From: Ciona intestinalis
Taxonomy: Eukaryota > Chordata > Ascidiacea > Phlebobranchia > Cionidae
Length of the DNA: 64,000 bases
NCBI RefSeq assembly: GCF_000224145.3
Contig: NC_020177.2
Location: forward strand, 1,613,907 to 1,677,906
Reading direction: 5' to 3'
Part shown: positions 22,801 through 34,500 of the stretch, piece by piece
Position numbering within the stretch: position 1 is the stretch's first letter
Layout of the letters: the number at the start of each line of letters is the position of its first letter
Position numbers and translations under genes: made by a program
Notes under the pieces: generated by a model
The model's database searches: none
What the model was told of the DNA's origin: nothing
Seen by the model: only the letters and a program-made list of their open reading frames with translations

Positions 22801-25800
22801 GTGGTTGTTTTAACATTTAAAATATAAGTTTTAATATAAATCTTGTTATATAAAATTAAATCCAAGAATTAATTTCTAGTAAATTAGAACTTTGACTGGC
22901 TTTCAGTGTACAGTGTGGTTTAACAGGGTACTTTACGTTGGCGATTAATACTAGCAGCAATCAGCTTAGTTTACATAATAGTATATGCTCATACCTATGA
23001 ATCCACAGAACCATTATATACTACATTTATAATCCAACATAAGTGACTTAGGGATGCACATTACAGAATTTCGAATCCGTGAGATTCGAATCCTTTTGTA
23101 TTCGAATCTAATTCTGGGATTCGGTATTCTGTTTAATGACGTAATCACACGTCATCTCATATACTATATTAACAATTTTTGAAACTTATTAATTTAAAAA
23201 ATTTTTTTTTGTGTTTGTGGGACTTTCGAGAATAAACGTTTCTAACGTCTTTTATAACCTGCTATACGTTTCGTGACGCAAAAACTACACAATAGTACAA
23301 TTTTTGATCATTTTACAGCTCATGTTCCAACAAGGCGGGTATAAAAGAGTCAATAAACTGACTTTTGTGGGTAAAATTATTTTTTCCTATATAAAAAGAT
23401 TCGAAATTCTAGATTCGGAATTCTAGATTCGAAATTAAGTATTCTAGGATATCCTAGAATACCTAATTATTCTGTAATGTGCATCCCTAAAGTGACTATG
23501 CAGCTCCAAACTGCTTAAGTACAAGCAGATAAGGTGTTCGCGGTTACCGATTTTATAAACTTAGAAAGGGTGGTTTATTATTATCAATTTAAGGAGAAGA
23601 CCAAAAATAGTAACTCAGTATTGTTATCCTTAATGTCACTTCGATATTAGGAAAATTTTACAAAGATAACTTAAGTTTCGTTGCCGGGTATAATAGGTGT
23701 TAAGTTTGTGGGCCAAAAAGTAAAGTCATGGCAATTACATGCAAAACTGCAGCTAGATACACCAACACCAGTATATGTTAATGACTAATGTTATGCGTTT
23801 TTGTTTGTATTTTTATATTTTAAACATGTTCTTTTATGTTTTTGGTTGGTATACTTGATATTTTCTGTTTTTTTTCTCTTTAATTAATTGAGTGTTTAAT
23901 AAAAGTTGATTATTTATGTGAGGTTTATTATTGTAATACGGTATAACGTTAGTAGAAAGACATTTTCACGCACAGAAGTGCTTAGTTCTTAAAAATACGC
24001 AAGATTTGGATGAAAAACAGCACTCGGCAATGATAAAATGCTATGCTGTGGGTGTTGGCCGTAGTCTCCGTAATGGCTGCGACTATGTCACTATGACATC
24101 ACAGACGCGCAACAATGGAAAACAAAACTCATTGTTTTACAATCTGTTTCCTAACTTGGTCTATACTAACTTGGGTCTAACCTGCTCTGTCCATGTTAGA
24201 TACCTCTACAGGGCCTGTCTTACTCTGCAGTTCTGTTTACAATTAGTGTGCCTAACAGGCTTCTAGTATAATTGAATGTAATGTAAAGTAGTGTCAAAAC
24301 AATAACACGATCATTGCAATACCACTTACCTAATTGCATTTAAGCTGACTCTGTCTTCATCATTGTTGGTTAAGTCAGGTATTAGTGCAAGGTGGTTTAT
24401 CTGAGTTGCAGCCCAACCAAACTGAAAAATCACCACCAATGGAGCATAATATATAAACTGTGCATATTCGGGTGAACTTTCATTACATCCAATGCAGTGC
24501 AAGAATAAAAGAGGAAATGTCATTGCCACACATACTGTCCCTGTGATAAAAAAAAATTAAATTGAATGTTATAGTTATAGGATAGGCAAACCAACTATTA
24601 AATGTTTTGCACTCGAATGATGATTAAACATTAGATCAACCATCTGAGCACTGTTAAAAACTCCAACTTTAATGGTATGATATCTTTGTGCAATATTTAA
24701 AAAAAATTGATTATGGGATTTTGAAAATGCCTGGTCTTATGTAACTATGGGGAGAAATGTGTTCAATGCATAATCAACAACAGAATCAAATATCTTGCAT
24801 TAGCTTTCCTTTACCACGCGAAGAAATACAGGAAGACACGTGTAACAGCATATATTAAACGCTCATTAAGAGAAGCAATCTTTGTAACTTTTGTTCTTGG
24901 GGAAACTGACTAAATGCCGTGTCAAAGTAATAAGCATCTAGTGTTACCGATTTGGACATGATAGCTGCTCCCCTTGCTTGCATATTTTCACCAATTCAAA
25001 TTTACATAATCTCGGTTTACTGGACTTAAACCTGATTGCTAGCTTAAAAATATATATCTAACCTGGTAAAAAATACTATCTATAGCCTATAAACATGAAA
25101 AGAGAAAAATTAATATATTGGATCGAACATGGAAGCGCATACAAACCAATTGTTAAAAAACAATCGTGATGGTTTATAAAAATTATTATGACGTAAACAA
25201 TCATTACATTATCCAGTATCTACAATGATAATGTGTAAAACTTTAAAACTTATGCCAAAGTTTCATCTGTTAATACTGATTTGATAATCTGTTAAATCTT
25301 TTTTTTTCGCTGCAAACAGAATAGGTATTAGCATATACAGCCAACAAAGTGTGCTACATATATGTATATATATTATATTTAATATGTTATCACTGAAAAC
25401 GACAGAAAATTGCTTCTTTTTCAAATGAGATTAAATTTGGGACCATGGGTTGAAAATAGCCCCACTGCCACTACTGTCATTTTTTATGTAAATTGTGATA
25501 AGATCGCGCCATCTGATGAGGGGATCATTCAAAGGGTTAATGCCAATCTATCGATTTAAGTGGTTGCATTAAACCATTCATACATTCATCTATCCATATA
25601 TCTACCCATCCATGCATACGCCAATCCATGCATTCATTTAATAATTATGTTACTATATATGCAAAAGGACGAACCTACTAAGTGCCAGGATTTTCTTTTT
25701 CCATACTTGCATGCGAAGTAGGATTTATCTGACTCATAGCCAACAAACGGCGTGGCAATACCATCAGCTATTTGTCCGACTAATAATATATTTCCAGCCA

Positions 25801-26642
25801 TACTGTTGCTAAATTGTAAAATCTAAAGGAAAAAAGACTCATTTTTGGGAAAACAATGTTCATATGAATGAAATAATGAATAGAACTTATTGTATGTCAT
25901 GTAGTACTGGCAAGTGGCAACAGCAGTCGTTATTACACAGGCGTTTCGTCACTATACATTCTTAATTACCAGACTGCAGAGTATGGCAGGTGCACGCGCG
26001 ATTTTTTTACAGACTTTTGGTTATGCACGCCACAATTTGTCCTACGCACGCCAATTAATTAAACAAAGAAAAAAATACGTATTAAATTAAGTAAGATTTC
26101 CTAACGTGGCTTGAAAATGTACATGCTTCGCACGCAGATTTTTAATGATAGCACGCGCGAACGCGAAAAATAACCGTCTTGCACGCGTGAGATCTCGTCA
26201 GGAACTGCCATACTTTGCAGACTGGCTTAATTACAAGTTATTAATACAAGATCTCTCCAACATGCAGGTAACCATTAACATCAGCAGGCTCATGACATGT
26301 ATTTCTAAGCCATATTAAAGTTTGGTTCATTGTTTAATAAACACACGAAATGTTTAAATTCATTAAATTTTGCCATTACGTTTTCGCAGCACCAGATCAT
26401 TTGCCAGTGTTGGACCTGTTTATTTAGCAATAATAGTCAATACACACAATTACACCATCACACGTTACTGTATATGTAAACAGTGAGACACCTCAAACTA
26501 TAACACTTTTGCAAACACAAACCCTACTAACCTTGTGGAAAAAGATCAGCAAATAGCTAAACCACATTGAAGCACACAAATCATTAAGAACATGTCCGAC
26601 TCCAAAAGAATATTTCATTCGTGCTGTTACAGTGTAATCCAT
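16844..26642 (-). CDS. mfsd12: MFSD12-type major facilitator transporter
   Basis: Twelve exons, listed from 5': 26642-26532, 25822-25675, 24540-24330, 21596-21482, 21059-20948, 20573-20466, 20027-19963 (left choice uncertain), 19377-19330, 18741-18604, 18120-17950, 17537-17443, 16985-16844. Phases chain to about 487 residues against about 480 for human MFSD12. An in-frame TAA lies 18 nt before the ATG. Diagnostic stretches: [13 protein letters not shown] in exon 1, [10 protein letters not shown] and WHLVGTVC across exons 2-3, [12 protein letters not shown] in exon 3, a leucine-zipper-like FSIIFHVG in exon 5, [13 protein letters not shown] in exon 9, and [11 protein letters not shown] in exon 11. 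The family has twelve membrane helices; MFSD12 is known to be needed for cysteine import into melanosomes and lysosomes, so a role in pigment cells and lysosomes is likely by orthology. Introns carry several MITEs. The exon 6-7 junction is ambiguous: GT-AG at 20465/20028 gives an open frame, whereas the acceptor 18 nt upstream would make a stop. Confidence 0.93.
17235..17410 (+). repeat. Second tRNA-like SINE, degenerate
   Basis: ataccacagtggttaaggcactcgcct resembles a tRNA box A with a different body (gctgcctagctggtgacagtgg, agtcagttgtttaaatt) from the common SINE. A smaller relative is near 17785-17830. It lies within or next to transporter exon 11's downstream intron. Confidence 0.45.
19487..19587. 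mobile_element. pogo/Tigger-like MITE, 101 bp
   Basis: Terminal inverted repeats cagtcaaccccgtttaatcgg and its near complement ctgattaagcggggttgactg, flanked by TA on both sides (19485-19486 and 19588-19589). The CAGTCAACCCCG..TTAATCGGACCA end is typical of pogo-type Tc1/mariner derivatives. Intronic in the transporter gene. Confidence 0.88.
20051..20121. repeat. Tandem duplication
   Basis: caattcaaagttagactttt followed by cctagctaaag occurs twice in a row, about 38 bp apart, just upstream of transporter exon 7. Confidence 0.85.
21870..21962 (-). repeat. SINE with internal deletion
   Basis: gataatttggaaagcccattagtgaccacttggttggagc, then a jump straight from the gacttgctttaggacata block to ggcgccgga; the middle of the SINE is missing. 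Confidence 0.7.
22663..22765 (+). promoter_or_regulatory. Possible promoter and first exon on the plus strand
   Basis: A short CpG-richer patch (acgtcacgtcagg, aacggcgcttgtg) precedes cgccattATGG, a good animal start context. The frame stays open for 22 codons and runs into cttgtaagcg, a strong splice donor. It lies inside an intron of the minus-strand transporter. I find no downstream plus-strand exon that joins it, so this may be an antisense promoter, a non-coding first exon or chance. Confidence 0.25.
23049..23489. mobile_element. hAT MITE with exact 8-bp target duplication
   Basis: Perfect 21-bp terminal inverted repeats (tagggatgcacattacagaa + t) and an exact 8-bp duplication aagtgact at 23041-23048 and 23490-23497. 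The sub-terminal region is rich in attcgaat/attctaga palindromes. No transposase. It lies in the intron between transporter exons 3 and 4; the perfect ends and duplication suggest a fairly young insertion. Confidence 0.95.
25977..26217. mobile_element. hAT-like MITE, GC-rich interior
   Basis: Ends cagagtatggcag / ctgccatactttg with a 7-bp repeat cagactg on both flanks (25970-25976, 26218-26224). The interior carries many acgcgcg and gcacgc motifs. Intronic in the transporter gene. Confidence 0.75.
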
Positions 26643-26699
26643 TCTTTGATTCTTTCTTTACACAACAGGCTTCAGCACCAATCTGCAGTCCGGACCTAA

Positions 26700-27340
26700 A
26701 AAAGGAATCTTGGTATACAGTATATTTGCTTTCTCTATAGGTCTAGGACATTATTTTCACTTTCTGGGAAAAGAACTTAAACGGCATCTCTGTGTTACCA
26801 CACAGTCAGATGAAAACTATGCTTTTACGCTCAACCCTATGCGTAGCATAGAGGAAACATAGTTGTCTATGACGTCATTCATATTGTTATTAACCTGGAG
26901 CTCCTTCTAACGGTCACACTTAACTATACAGGTCTATGTCACATGTTTTATCACGTGCGAATTGAATGAATAAATGAAATTTATTTTTTTTGTCTCTACG
27001 GTCACGATAAATTTTTATTTCGTCTCTTCGGTCACGATAGGGAAGAACAAAAGAGTCGACAAAAAGCGAAAAGACAGGTAGTAACGGTAAAACAACAGTT
27101 GTTAAAACACGCTTATTGATAAAAAAGAAAGAAATATTGATTTGAATAAAAGGCGTGACCGTTTTACCCTACAGACGATACAATGTGAATTAAATAAGTA
27201 ACATTTAATTAAACTGTTGCAACTCGACGCCTAAAGCGACGTCACATCACCCAACCACAAAACTGCGTTAATCATGTCAAAACTGGGATACGACTTATCT
27301 CATAAAAGACTTTCCCATGAAAACAAACCCCCCGTTGAAC
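26700..27340. other. Upstream region of the transporter gene
   Basis: Probable mfsd12 promoter side. Contains a tandem pair of tctctwcggtcacgata motifs at 26991-27042, a tcacgtg E-box-type core near 26950 and a tgacgtcatt near 26872. No TATA box or gene assigned. Confidence 0.4.
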
Positions 27341-27348
27341 GAGGTTAA

Positions 27349-28337
27349 TGATATCCCGTTCAGCCGATGACAGGCCCAAATCGATTCCCTTTTATCGCAT
27401 GACGTCACACTGCTGTCACGTGATTCTGTCCGCTATATAATTCGCCTTTTCCCTAACACAATAACTAATAACGAGAAACCACTATCGGCACTGAGACCTC
27501 GAGGTCAGTCTAGGTTCATGGCGGGCTCTTACGAGCCTTTGCCCAGCCGTCAAGTAAGCTTTTGCCCGATACCGTATCGTGTACTTGTATACCAGAAAGA
27601 GGAATAAAACATAGCAAGATATCATGAACTGTTTGGTTTCTGGTTATAAAAGCAATTAGTACTACAGTAGATACAGCACCCCGCTGAAGCCTGTATATGA
27701 AGTCGGATCAGCACGGAGTCATATAACCCAACCAGCGATCCTGTATATTCAGTGGGGGCTATAAATGGTGACCGCGACGTTCGATTTGAACACGCATAAC
27801 CTTCCGACCCGACAAGCTACTATTCCGCAGAAGCCGTCCACAGCAGTTATTTAATGGACTATATCGATGTTCGAACCGACTNNNNNNNNNNNNNNNNNNN
27901 NNNNNNNNNNNNNNNNNNNNNNNNNNNNNNNTCAGCCGATGACAGGCCCAAATCGATTCCCTTTTATCGCATGACGTCACACTGCTGTCACGTGATTCTG
28001 TCCGCTATATAATTCGCCTTTTCCCTAACACAATAACTAATAACGAGAAACCACTATCGGCACTGAGACCTCGAGGTCAGTCTAGGTTCATGGCGGGCTC
28101 TTACGAGCCTTTGCCCAGCCGTCAAGTAAGCTTTTGCCCGATACCGTATCGTGTACTTGTATACCAGAAAGAGGAATAAAACATAGCAAGATATCATGAA
28201 CTGTTTGGTTTCTGGTTATAAAAGCAATTAGTACTACAGTAGATATAGCACCCCGCTGAAGCCTGTATATGAAGTCGGATCAGCACGGAGTCATATAACC
28301 CAACCAGCGATCCTGTATATTCAGTGGGGGCTATAAA
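27349..28337 (+). mobile_element. LTR retrotransposon, interior lost in gap 2
   Basis: Two direct repeats of 406 bp, 27360-27765 and 27932-28337, differ at one position that I could find, so the insertion is young or the copies were homogenised. The true left border may be the TG at 27349; the matching part of the second LTR is hidden by the gap. Each LTR has a ctatataa box about 75 bp in and an aataaa signal about 240 bp in. Right after the first LTR, tggtgaccgcgacgttcga (27766 on) looks like a tRNA primer-binding site of the sort used by BEL/Pao and Ty3 elements. Only about 115 bp of leader is visible before the gap, so I cannot say whether the element is whole. Confidence 0.85.
27882..27931. 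other. Assembly gap, 50 N
   Basis: Fixed-length gap that replaces the interior of the LTR element; true length unknown and possibly several kilobases. Confidence 0.95.
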
Positions 28338-28635
28338 ACATATTAAAGTTCTAATTGGAAGAAAAGTGTGCGTAAACCCGTACAATGGGGGGAGTCGGCC
28401 TTTATCCAAAGATTGGAGCATGACATGGCGCCCGGAGCATGATGAAAAAACAAAACCCCCAAAAAGAAATTCCACCAAAGTTTACAATAAACAGTTTCGA
28501 GTGCACACTTATGTAGGATTTAGAAACAAGTGCATTACATTAATACACATCACAGTATAAATAAACATTGGAATAAAACATAAAACAATCATAATAACAT
28601 ATAAATAAGAAACAAAATGGAAATTGAGCAGCAAG

Positions 28636-28840
28636 TCCGACGCTGTGGCGTAGTGGTTAGCGCACCTGCCTGTAACCATTAGGTAATGGGTTCAAGGCCT
28701 GACCATTGCGGGCGTATGTGTCCTTAGGCAAGACATTTAACGAAAATTGCTCCAACCCAGTGGTCACTAATGGGTTGTCCAAATTATCAGCCATATATAA
28801 AAAAATGAAAAAATCACCCACAAAGTAACATATAGCCTAC
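28636..28840 (+). repeat. tRNA-like SINE
   Basis: Starts gtccgacgctgtggcgtagtggttagcgcacctg, body complete to gttgtccaaattatcagccat. Its tail is interrupted by the MITE that begins at 28841. Confidence 0.88.
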
Positions 28841-28979
28841 CCTTTTTGCATGGTCACTTTTATGCGGTAAGTACTCGCATATTCACTCGCAAAAACAAAT
28901 TTAACACGCATAACGTCATAAGCGTTTGCGAGTAAATATGAGAGTACTTACGCGCATAAAAGTGACCATGCAAAAAGGG
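28841..28979. mobile_element. 139-bp MITE with TA duplication
   Basis: Inverted ends ccctttttgcatggtcactt.. and ..aagtgaccatgcaaaaaggg, extended to about 36 bp with one mismatch (tgcggtaagtactc/gagtacttacgcgca). Flanking TA on both sides fits a Tc1/mariner-type target. Nested in the SINE at 28636. Confidence 0.88.
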
Positions 28980-28981
28980 TA

Positions 28982-29012
28982 ATACCATCGCATACTTAAG
29001 TATACGATGGTA
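28982..29012. repeat. Near-perfect 30-nt palindrome
   Basis: taccatcgcatacttaagtatacgatggta folds on itself with one mismatch pair; it separates the MITE from the next SINE. Confidence 0.8.
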
Positions 29013-29014
29013 AT

Positions 29015-29339
29015 ACCGCCGTGATATAGTGGTTAGCGCGCCTGCCTGCAACCCAGGGGTAATGGGTTCACGGCTCGACGCTGCTACCATTGTGTGCGTA
29101 TATATGTGTCCTTGGGCAAGACACTTAACGGCAATTGCTCCAACCCAGTGGTTACTAACGGGTTGTCTAAAATTATCAGACATACACAAAAAAAGTCCCA
29201 AAAAAATAATTACCCACAAAGGAACATACATGGTAACTCGTAAGCTGGCACGAGGTGTTAAACCCGTGTGATAACAACTGTCGTTTTCCGGCCACGCGAG
29301 GATAAAGTAAGTTTCATTCATTCATTCATTCATTCATTG
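29015..29339 (+). repeat. tRNA-like SINE, full length with ATTC tail
   Basis: accgccgtgatatagtggttagcgcgcctg head, complete body, ttttccggccacgcgaggataaagtaag end and (attc)n tail. It is the most complete SINE copy in the window. Confidence 0.9.
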
Positions 29340-29392
29340 AATTTCATTGAATGAATGAATGAATGAATGAATGAATGAATGAATGAATTGAA
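29318..29392. repeat. (ATTC)n facing (GAAT)n
   Basis: Five or more attc units, a gaatttcattgaat joint and about ten gaat units: a tetranucleotide palindrome where two SINE tails of opposite orientation seem to meet. Confidence 0.85.
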
Positions 29393-29719
29393 ATTATTTT
29401 TGTTAGTCCTCAGCTCTAAATTTGAATAACAACTTCGTGCCGAAATCTGCGTCACTCAAAAAATATTTTTGATTTCGATTAGAATAACATGCTAGTGAAT
29501 ACAAATAACAATAAAAATAACATGCTAGTGGCTACAAATAACATACCAAGTCACAGTTTTGATGACTTCAAATCAAAAACTGAAGTTTTAACGTGTAAAA
29601 GTCAGGTCTGGAACGTTTTTAGCAGAGAGTCGTAATAAATTTGGACCGGGTGCTGGTCAATGTGTTTGTTTCGACCTACTGCGCATGCGCCCGGTAAAAA
29701 TATATCAATGGGAACAAAT

Positions 29720-29830
29720 AGATTACGACACCGATGCCGTAGCAAAGAGGTTAGTGCGCCTGCCTTTAACCCAGAAGGAATGGGGTTAAGGCTAGTCCCT
29801 GCTATCTTCCCTCATCCTACTATATTATAT
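29720..29830 (+). repeat. SINE head fused to MITE terminus
   Basis: gacaccgatgccgtagcaaagaggttagtgcgcctg runs through a SINE 5' part and then, at ctatcttccctcatcctactatat, switches to the end of the TATAGTAGGG MITE family: a chimera of two repeat families. Confidence 0.65.
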
Positions 29831-29967
29831 CAGATTGCTTATTCTCGCACTGAACAATATTTTACCGTGTTGCATGCAAAGCGCTGCTCTAAACGTTTGA
29901 CGTCATAATGCTTATTACGTCACACGATTTTCTCTAGTAATCCAACTCATTGTAATATAAAAGATAA

Positions 29968-31262
29968 ATTGAACGGCATTCTGTGTCCAAAATAACGCAG
30001 TGGGTATATGAAAAATGCATGTTTTTCAGTAAATCACAGGAAAACTTTGACCTAAAAACAAATTTAAAGGTTAAAAATTGTAAAAAAACATGTGTTATTT
30101 GTTTTCTGTATCAAAAAAGTCTAAAAGAACAATTAGAAGCGGTTGATTTGTGATATTTTAGTCATTTAAGGCTGGTAAATCCATATATTTTTTCCAAAAA
30201 ATGTTTGGTAAGGTAAGTAGAAGCTGTTTTACGCTTTCCCACTAAAAAATGGTCCAGAGAAAAATATTACTTTATTTATTCATTTTTGCCCTAAATTAAT
30301 ATTTTTTTGATGGGAATACTTTTCTCATCCATTGTGAAATTACTTTGTAAAGTATGCTGTTTAAAACAGAAACTAAATATTTGCCTTAGTTCATCAAAAA
30401 AAACATTGCTAAATGCGAATTGTATTCTTTGTTTTTGCTTCACAAAATAGGCCAATACTAAAAGAGACAAGTGTAAGAATGAAGTGATTTGTTTGTTTCA
30501 TTACTTTTATCGGCACAGCATAGCAAGACCAACAGTACAGATGGTAGAAATAATATAACTTGAAACGCTGCAAAATGTGTTTAGTAATATTTTTTAACGT
30601 TTTTCAGCTGGTAGGTATATATTAGAGCTCATATTGTATTTGTTCCCATCTACTGCGCATGCGCAATGGCGCCAAAAAGTATATCACACAAATATGTCAT
30701 CATTTGGGAAATACTGAGCAATAGCCTGTGTGCGTCCCATCTTCCCCCACTGTACTATATCTGTGATCTATGCTCGAAGCACACTCAACCGCTACAAGTA
30801 AGTGCGAGAATTTAAAATAAGATGTGTACAAAAGAAGCGTAGCAATATACAACAACGAGAACAAACGTTCGACGAAAAAGCTAGGTTTATAAGCACAATG
30901 CGCCAGGTGTCCAAAATAGAGCAAAAGTGGTGACTTTGACAATGGGTTTAAACGAACTTGTTAAGTTTTGTTTGTGTTTTCCTATTGTGGGAAGATGTAA
31001 AACAGCTTCTATTTACCTTACCAAACATTTTTTAGAAAAAATGTATAAATTTAGCCACATTAAATGGCTAAAATGTCGCAAATCAACCGCTTCTAATTCT
31101 AATTTTTGACTTTTTTTAACACAGAAAACAAATAACACATGTTTTTTACATTTTTCAACCTTTAAATTTGTTTTTAGGCCCAAGTTTTTCTGTAATTTAC
31201 CGAAAAACATACATTTTCCCTATACCTACTGTGTTATTTTGGAACCAAATTGCCGTTCAATT
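29968..31262. repeat. Large inverted repeat, about 290-bp arms
   Basis: Left arm 29968-30244 (gaacggcattctgtgtccaaa .. gaagctgttttacgctttccca) and right arm 30972-31262 are diverged reverse complements. The loop holds a second copy of the repeat seen at 14780-15260 (30330-30700), a MITE terminus (30730-30760) and a piece of the 1840-2705 family. Direct copies of cttcgtgc-gaaatctgcgtcactcaaaaa flank it at 29427-29463 and 31390-31425, suggesting one composite element. Confidence 0.7.
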
Positions 31263-31582
31263 TGTGTTTTACGTAACAATGGGTTGGACTACTCGGTATT
31301 TCTATGGCTCTGACTAAAACACGCCCGGCGGGGCATGTGGCTCTGCATTAATCAACCTAGTCCTTAGCTCTCTTGTTAAATTTGAATAACAACTTCGTGC
31401 TGAAATCTGCGTCACTCAAAAAAAAATTGTTGAAGCCAAAAGTAAATTGTGCGACGAATAGGAAGGAATAAGATCTTCAGAAACAGTACAACAACAATAG
31501 TCGGTGTACTGCAGTGCAGCATTTCTTTATCCTTTCCGAATTGTTCATACACAAACACATATTGGTTATAACTGATGCAACG

Positions 31583-34500
31583 ATGGATGATATAGGGGTA
31601 AATTACACATGATTCTTGTGTTTCATTATACTGCATATATTTTGTATTTGTCGGTTAAAAAATAACGTTTAAAACGTAAACTTGTGTTTCTACGTTTGTA
31701 TTTTAAAGTAAAAGTCCAAGTTTACAATACTTGCCCAGGTTGAACAACGCACTTAACTTAATATTAAACACCACAGGTTTTCAGCCTAAACTTTGATTTG
31801 AATTACATACGCCTATAAATATTTAAAACTCTCACAAACCATATGAATGCATAAAGTTCTATGAACATAATATTACTTAAACTAGTCTTGTTTAATTATA
31901 TTCAGTTTGTTGGAGGATTACAGGGGGGGCTGGACCCTGCAACCCCATTGTATATTTGTTATTTTTTTTACATTGTGTAAAACACTGTATGCACACATTG
32001 CTCGCTGCTTTTTAATGCCTTAAAATAAAAAAAAACACATACATATTATTTACATATACTCATCAAAGTTAGGGATTTTAAATATAATGTTTAAACCACA
32101 TGGTATATATACAATGTTTAAAAATTACAAGATGAAATTGTATGAATATATATTTTTCATGTTGTATAAATGTAATTTTTTATGCCTTGTTTAATAGCAC
32201 CCAAGTGTATTATGGCTGGATTACCAAGCATATTTCTAATGATCAATTTATAATTTTTGCCCTTGCATGTTCAATGCTTGCAGGATTCAGAGTTGTTAGC
32301 ACTGCGTCAGGCTGCTCTTGCTACTATTGGGATTAAAAAATCGGTAAGAAGTATTTCTAGGGAGATTATCAGTCAATTTAAATTTTTAATATTAAGGATT
32401 AAAAAAGTTTTTTTTAAATTTACTTATTGTCTCATTTTATAAACGCTTTTCAAGTTTTTTTATTCAAAATGTTTGATATATGAGGAATGGTTTATCGATG
32501 ATTAAGTAGAAGTTAATGTTATTTTTGTTTCTTGTACAGAAAGTTGAAGGTGATGAATTGTTCAACAAACTACAGCCACCCAAAAGCAGCAACCTTATTA
32601 ATTTAACTCCAGATCCTAATACTGGTACAACATTTCAATAAATTGTTTTGTTAATTTTTATTTCATTTTCAACAATCAAATAATATGTTAATAAAACTGG
32701 CACTCAAGAGTTTTTTTAACATTTCTCGATATTTCCTCTCATTCCTCCCACAACGTTTTCTTTTTTATAACAAGTTAATTAAAAAAATATGATCTTATAG
32801 TTTAGAAAATATGATTCTTAAGTTTAAAATAATATATAATTATATAATTATTTACCTCAAACCGTATTGCCTTTTTAAAAATTTTGCGCTATGAAGTTGA
32901 TTGGTCAAAAACATAAGAGCCAAAATCTAGATAATAAGTTAACTAAAAAAATTATTTTCACAATTTTCTGTGGCCCACCTTAGGATGTGTGAGTAGCAAA
33001 GTGTATTTAATTACCAACCATATGGAAGCTTTAGGTTCAAACTTTTGAAAAACTTAAGTAGTAACATTTTAAATGGTTTATTTTCTGAACATTTTTATTT
33101 CAGCTGCTGAAGAAGAAATTCAAAATATAATATGTTCGAATGAGAGTAATGATGACCAAGATTCAAACAGTGAAGAATCTGGGAGTGACTGTTCCAGTTC
33201 CAGTAGTAACAGCAGAAGGTATTTTTAATAATTGCATGTTTTTTTATTTGATTAGTGTCAAACCACACACACATAATTTTTTATTGTTTATTCTTTGTTA
33301 AAATCCATGTTCATAATTTCATATACAATTTTGTAGGAATACACTTTTGTCTGCTCATGATCGTTGATAAAGAAACACTTGTCTTTTCTTTCTAAAATGT
33401 ACGCGTGATGTCCATCCGCGATATGTATAAGTATAGAGAAGCATTGTTTTGACATGAAGGGCATTTACAATCAAAACAATGTTACTCGAAACAATTTGAC
33501 AGAAAATGTTGTCCAATTTAAAAAGCGTATGCAGAAAGAAATTGATGTTGTGAATCCTTGCTTTTAACGTAATATGTTTTTAAACAGTAAGGTTAAGCAA
33601 TTAAGTATTGTGTAATGTGTATATTAAACTTATTTTTTAAAAAAAATATTTTAAGATCTTCTGAAGAAGTTTCTAAAACTGAGGAAGATGATATTTTAAA
33701 TGCCATTGATCAATTTCTGGATGGTGGTAATGAAACTTCAAATAAAAAGCTACAAAATAAGAATAAAACAAAGAAAACTATTAAACAAAGGAAAAAAAAG
33801 GATAAAGTTAAAGCCAGAGAAGAGTTGCAAAACAAGAAGGTACATAAATACCCTTTTTAATGTAAACAAAATTGTTTCGGAGGAATTATTTTTTTGTGAA
33901 TTGTGTTTACTTTATGCTTTTTATATGTTATACAGAATACAGCCTAACACTGCATATAAATGGTTTATTTTGCTGTTTTTTGACTTTCCTGAACTCTACT
34001 CAGTTTCACTAAAAAATTGTAAATCAAATCATGGTACAAGTCATTTAGCATAAATTTATATGATTATGTTACTATCACCATTAATAGAAATTGGATTCAA
34101 CAAATCCCAAATGCGATGGTAACATAGAAGAGAAAGATTCATTTCACAGAGAAAAAAAATTGGAAAGGTAATTTTTTTGGCATTCTTGTTTATTGTTAAA
34201 GTGGGTGAACAATTATGTTGGTAATGTTGGTAATACATGAACTGTCAATTAAATTAATATATAATTCATGTACATACATATTATCCTATATATATTATAC
34301 TTTTTATATAGTTATTTTTTCCCAGTCCAAATATTCTTTTACCAATTGATTTGTAATTCTTGTATAGATCTGTTTTTTTAAAGAGTTATTACAATGAAAA
34401 CTATAAAGTCTGGGTAAAATTAAACAGTCAAAGTTTAGGTTTAAAACATGACAAAAAATTTTTCGATTGATTCCAAATTGTTTCGAACAGGTTTTCGAAA

